Source: Epiperipatus broadwayi
Taxonomy: Eukaryota; Onychophora; Udeonychophora; Euonychophora; Peripatidae
Length of the DNA: 64,000 bases
Direction of reading: 5' to 3'
Assembly (NCBI GenBank): GCA_028023455.1
Contig: JAQFVV010000049.1
Span: 2,706,036 to 2,770,035, forward strand
Shown here: piece by piece, positions 60,506 through 64,000 of the stretch
Layout: each line of letters starts with the position of its first letter
Numbering within the stretch: position 1 is the first letter of the stretch
The notes under the pieces: generated by a model
What the model was told of the DNA's origin: nothing
The model's database searches: none
Seen by the model: only the letters and a program-made list of their open reading frames with translations
Translations under genes and position numbers: made by a program

Positions 60506-62677
60506 TAAACCTTGAACACTATTACACTTATTATATATGTATATGTAAAGGTAAATTTCTGTTCATAGGAAACTACAAGATTGTAAAAATGGAAAAAGAC
60601 CAACAACAACAAAAAAATCAAAAATATATTTACTAAATGATAAACAAAATTTAAATCATCATAATATGAATTTATGACTTCAGAAGTTATCAAATACTCG
60701 AATAAATCTAAAGTCTCATGACATATGGATATTGTTCAATACATTAATAAGTTAAAGTAAATATCTTACCAAACTTTAAACATAATATATATGATAACTT
60801 AATAGTCAAGCTCAGTTTTATTTTTAGATTCTTCCAACACAAGTGAAACAAAATTCTATCATATATATTAAATTAAAATTATATATTAAATTGAAGATTT
60901 TCATGCCTTATCGATATAAACACTAAATGTAAACAAAAATTGTCTAGTGATAATCTAGATAAATTTTTCAGCTATAATGTTAACAAGATCCCAACTAATT
61001 CAAATGGGAAAATAAATTGAAATCACTTTGTTGAGCTATTTTAAATTAAAATAATAATCCGTAAGTATCTCTGATAAGTTCTATTATTGTTATGCTAGAT
61101 CACGTGATTTGTGCTTTCTCTTTCAGTTTTAATTGATTGTGGCCTGGGTTATAGTATAGTTCAAACATTTATCTAGATTTTTACATTGAAATTCCTACTT
61201 ATATTTAGTGTTAATATATATAAAAGATAAACATGATGAGTAAAAAAATCCAGAACACCAATAAAGTAGAATCTTATTTTTTTCAATTAAGTAACCATAA
61301 TTCCAAGAATTCTCTTCACTATATTTTAAAGTGATTTGATGCAAGCTTGATAATTAATAGCTATTTTAGCATTATCTCATGAGCATTAATTATTCAATCT
61401 TACAATAGATGGCTCTAGTAGATTGAATAGAAATGCTCTTGGAAAAAAATTTAGAAGTTTGGTTTAAAAAAAAAAAGAAAATTAAAAAAAAAGACTGGTA
61501 AAAGATGAAAAAAAAATTAAAAGCAAGAGAATAGAAGGCAAAATTTTTATAATTCAAAACTAAAACATAAGAAAAAATGTAACTGCCAGAAATTATTTGT
61601 TACAAATTAAATGCCAAATAAAATATGATCTACAGACAAGATAAACAAATTAGTTGAAAAAAAAAATGTTGTTTACGGGTAATTAATTAAAAATAAACTA
61701 GAATTACAATTACAAACTAGTGATTGTTAATATAATTTAAGTTATATTTTATATATATATCTTAAAGGTAAAGATATCCTTGACCTCAGGTATGCAGGAA
61801 AGCGATTCGTCTATCACCAATAGTAAAGACTGCCATATATTATAATTGCATTTTTTATTTGTACAGTTAGTACACAAGTATCCTTATTTTATCGACTCAA
61901 ATTCACCTGGAACTTTCATCTTCTAGTTAACATATTTACTAATCATTAATAGATGGCTATTGAATACTACTTGCCATATATAGGAAAAAAGTTTTAAAAC
62001 TAATTTGTGTTGCAAAATTTTTCTCAAGTTTACACAGCCCAGATTTGAACACCAAGTGGCAGAAAAAATGATTGTTTATAAGACTATTTTTCATAAATAC
62101 ATTGCACATATAAGTTCTTCAATCAAGAATTATCCAAGAAATAGGGTATCATATCCAAATCATGGAAAAATTTCAGTTTCTTTGATGGTAATTCATTATT
62201 TAATGATCTCTTTTTAAAGCTATTCACAACATTAATGAGGTTCAGTATTTTGTGGTCATTATAATGCAGTGGTACTTTTTCATTATTAAGTAGCAAATTT
62301 ATATTCATTTCAAATAATAAGCATTACATGATCTCTTCCACCTTTTACCTAAAGATCAAAGATATATAAAGTAAGCTAATAATATATTAAAATATGTAGT
62401 TGCAGATAGAGGGGTAGATTTCTATAAATATACAAATAAGTTGAATAGAGTAATGGTTGATATTTTCCTTTCATAGTTTAAAATAGCATATTACTATTAA
62501 AAGGTGTGTTATAAAGCAGGTGTAATGCAAATTTCAGTTAAACATATCAAACATTTTTACTTTATCTATCTTTCCTGAATATCCGTTTCTATATATCATA
62601 AGCCACTTAGTTGAGGCCAATTTTGCTATTGTGGATTTAATAGCAGAGTGTTACCAAACAATATAAATATATAGGGT
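60506..62677. other. AT-rich DNA without recognised features
   Basis: I see no gene or named repeat. Confidence 0.4.
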
Positions 62678-62890
62678 ATATGAGCACAGACTTTCACATG
62701 ACCCACCACTCTCCACTTTATCTCACAACACTTATACACTTGAACGCGTATATTGGTGATTATTTATCTTTTCGACATATATGTGTTCAAGTGCATCAGT
62801 GTTATGAGATAGAGTGGAGAGTGGTGGATCGTGTGAAAGTCTGTGCTCATATACCCTATATATTACATATGTTGATGCAGGTATATAATA
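62678..62890. repeat. Foldback family A, compact near-perfect hairpin
   Basis: TGAGCACAGACTTTCACATG ...CTTATACACTTGAA pairs with ...TGTTCAAGTGCATCAGTGTT, ...CGTGTGAAAGTCTGTGCTCA over about 75 bp with few mismatches, around a loop holding TGGTGATTATTTATCTTTT. The right arm and its 3' flank (ATATTACATATGTTGATGCA) match the 7.8-8.0 kb copy. Antisense frames of 61-80 codons here are by-products of the palindrome. Confidence 0.8.
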
Positions 62891-63019
62891 AGCCCGTATT
62901 TCAGTTATTACAAACAATATAAAACAAAGTACTCTAAATAAAAAAGTAAATACTTATTCATATCATTAATATATAAATAAAATAAAACTATTTATTTTAC
63001 AAGATATACTTAAAAATGA
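62891..63019. other. AT-rich DNA
   Basis: Nothing is recognised. Confidence 0.4.
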
Positions 63020-63105
63020 AGAAGTTCATCCAGCAGCCATTAGTGCATTCAACCGCAATTCTCAGAACTTGGGTTTGAATCCATAAATGGTGAATATTTT
63101 TACTA
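63020..63105 (+). repeat. Possible tRNA-derived SINE head
   Basis: CAGCCATTAGTGCATTCAAC is followed by ACTTGGGTTTGAATCCATAA, whose GGTTTGAATCC fits the B-box consensus well. No second copy in the window and no tail were found. Confidence 0.3.
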
Positions 63106-64000
63106 TTACAAACAGGCTAAAGGATATTTTTCACGTTAAGACAAAGATGAAAAAAATGCTCTTAATTTCACAAGCCTGGTGAGTAATGTCTTAGTCTCTA
63201 TGGGGGGGGGGGGATCTATTGGAAAAAAGTTTGTCTTGTAGTGAATTACTTGTAGACTGTTTATTTTGACTTAAAGATTTAATATATCGGTTCTCAGAAA
63301 GCGAGCTAAGATCCCTATGTAATATAATAGTATAATTATCAATTCATTAGTAGTTGTAGTTTACTATTCATCACATAAATTATTCTACTATCTTAACTTT
63401 GAAATTTCAACAAAAAATTTAATGAGATTTTTACGTCACACAAATGATTTAAAGAAATAAATACTGTCAAAATTTTAGTGCGCTTCAAATTAATATCCCA
63501 ATTATTATAATTTTCACAAAATATTAATAATAATAAAGAATATAGAATCAATATTAAGTCCAATTGCTGGAATAAATAAAATAAAAGAAATCAATACTCT
63601 GGGAAGGTAATTTAAAATTGGACAATATTTTCTTTATTTATTTCCTCCAGCCTCTCTCCTCAAAACACAACATTCTTTGTTAATCAATTTCCTCTATTTC
63701 TCTCCTTTATTTTCTGCAATATTTTGCTCCTTTTTTAAAAAAAAAAAACTGTAATAAAGTATAATAAATCGATTCATAAGGGGGAAAGAAATGTATCTAA
63801 TCCAATTTCTCTCATACCAAGAGACCAGTCCACTTTGTTTTCTTCAAATTGATAAAATGTTAATAAAGCATAATTTCTGTCAAATCCTCCTGGTCTGTTT
63901 TCTATCTACAAATTGATTAATCTTCTAACCCACCCTTCAAAATACAATCTTTTTAATCATTTTAATAAAAAAAATTACTATTGGATCTTTTGAAAATGTT
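63106..64000. other. AT-rich DNA without recognised features
   Basis: A G run at about 63203-63213 and a T6A12 run at 63731 are the only notable marks. Confidence 0.4.

Noticed and set aside
62680-62922. Antisense pair of 61- and 80-codon frames
   Set aside because: Both lie in the family A hairpin, where the palindrome makes mirrored frames.

Overview
The window is strongly AT-rich eukaryotic DNA with no operons, no prokaryote-like gene packing, and almost no long open frames that are not microsatellites. The mix of Penelope-like elements (PLEs), a LINE family, mariner and piggyBac relics, tRNA-derived SINEs and TTAGGG-type (CCCTAA) repeats fits a repeat-rich invertebrate animal genome. I cannot name the species. 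Nearly everything recognisable is a mobile element or its remains, and most of those elements are dead (stops, frameshifts, truncations).

Layout. 0.6-8.2 kb: copies of a foldback repeat (family A), two other hairpins, and a decayed PLE (PLE-A) whose 3' end is repeated in inverted orientation. 8.7-12.5 kb: a tRNA-like SINE (SINE-2) and featureless AT-rich DNA. 13.4-15.0 kb: a GC-richer island with the best candidate for a host gene, a minus-strand terminal exon encoding a single-pass membrane protein C-terminus, plus a possible upstream exon. 17.4 kb: ATT/GTT microsatellite. 18.6-23.4 kb: hairpin family B (two copies), a TIR-bounded element carrying a telomere-like 12-mer array, a mariner transposase relic, and a family A fragment. 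26.0 kb: PLE 3' end. 28.0 kb and 34.1-36.1 kb: two broken plus-strand LINE copies. 30-33 kb: hairpin C and a SINE-1. 38-45 kb: SINEs, a 1.1-kb palindrome (family Q) and a 0.4-kb-spaced direct repeat. 47.6-48.1 kb: piggyBac relic. 49.5-50.6 kb: the best preserved PLE fragment (PLE-B), again with an inverted 3'-end duplication. 52.9-60.5 kb: minus-strand retroelement cluster: LINE-3, PLE-C with a nested SINE-1, PLE-F blown up by a roughly 450-bp TTA microsatellite, LINE-4, a TG...CA bounded segment and PLE-D. 62.7 kb: a compact family A hairpin.

The elements interact as parasites and substrates rather than as a pathway. SINE-1 has no enzyme of its own and depends on a LINE for mobilisation; its poly(A)-flanked copies with 10-11 bp target duplications show retroposition. 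Several families (A, B, C, Q and the two PLE copies) share a tendency to sit as inverted repeats, the main structural theme of this window. I found no coherent undescribed multi-gene system. The items most worth checking are the hidden transmembrane exon, the repeated inverted PLE 3' ends, the 1.1-kb palindrome, and the telomere-like array inside a TIR element. All homology calls come from reading translated motifs by eye, without a database search.
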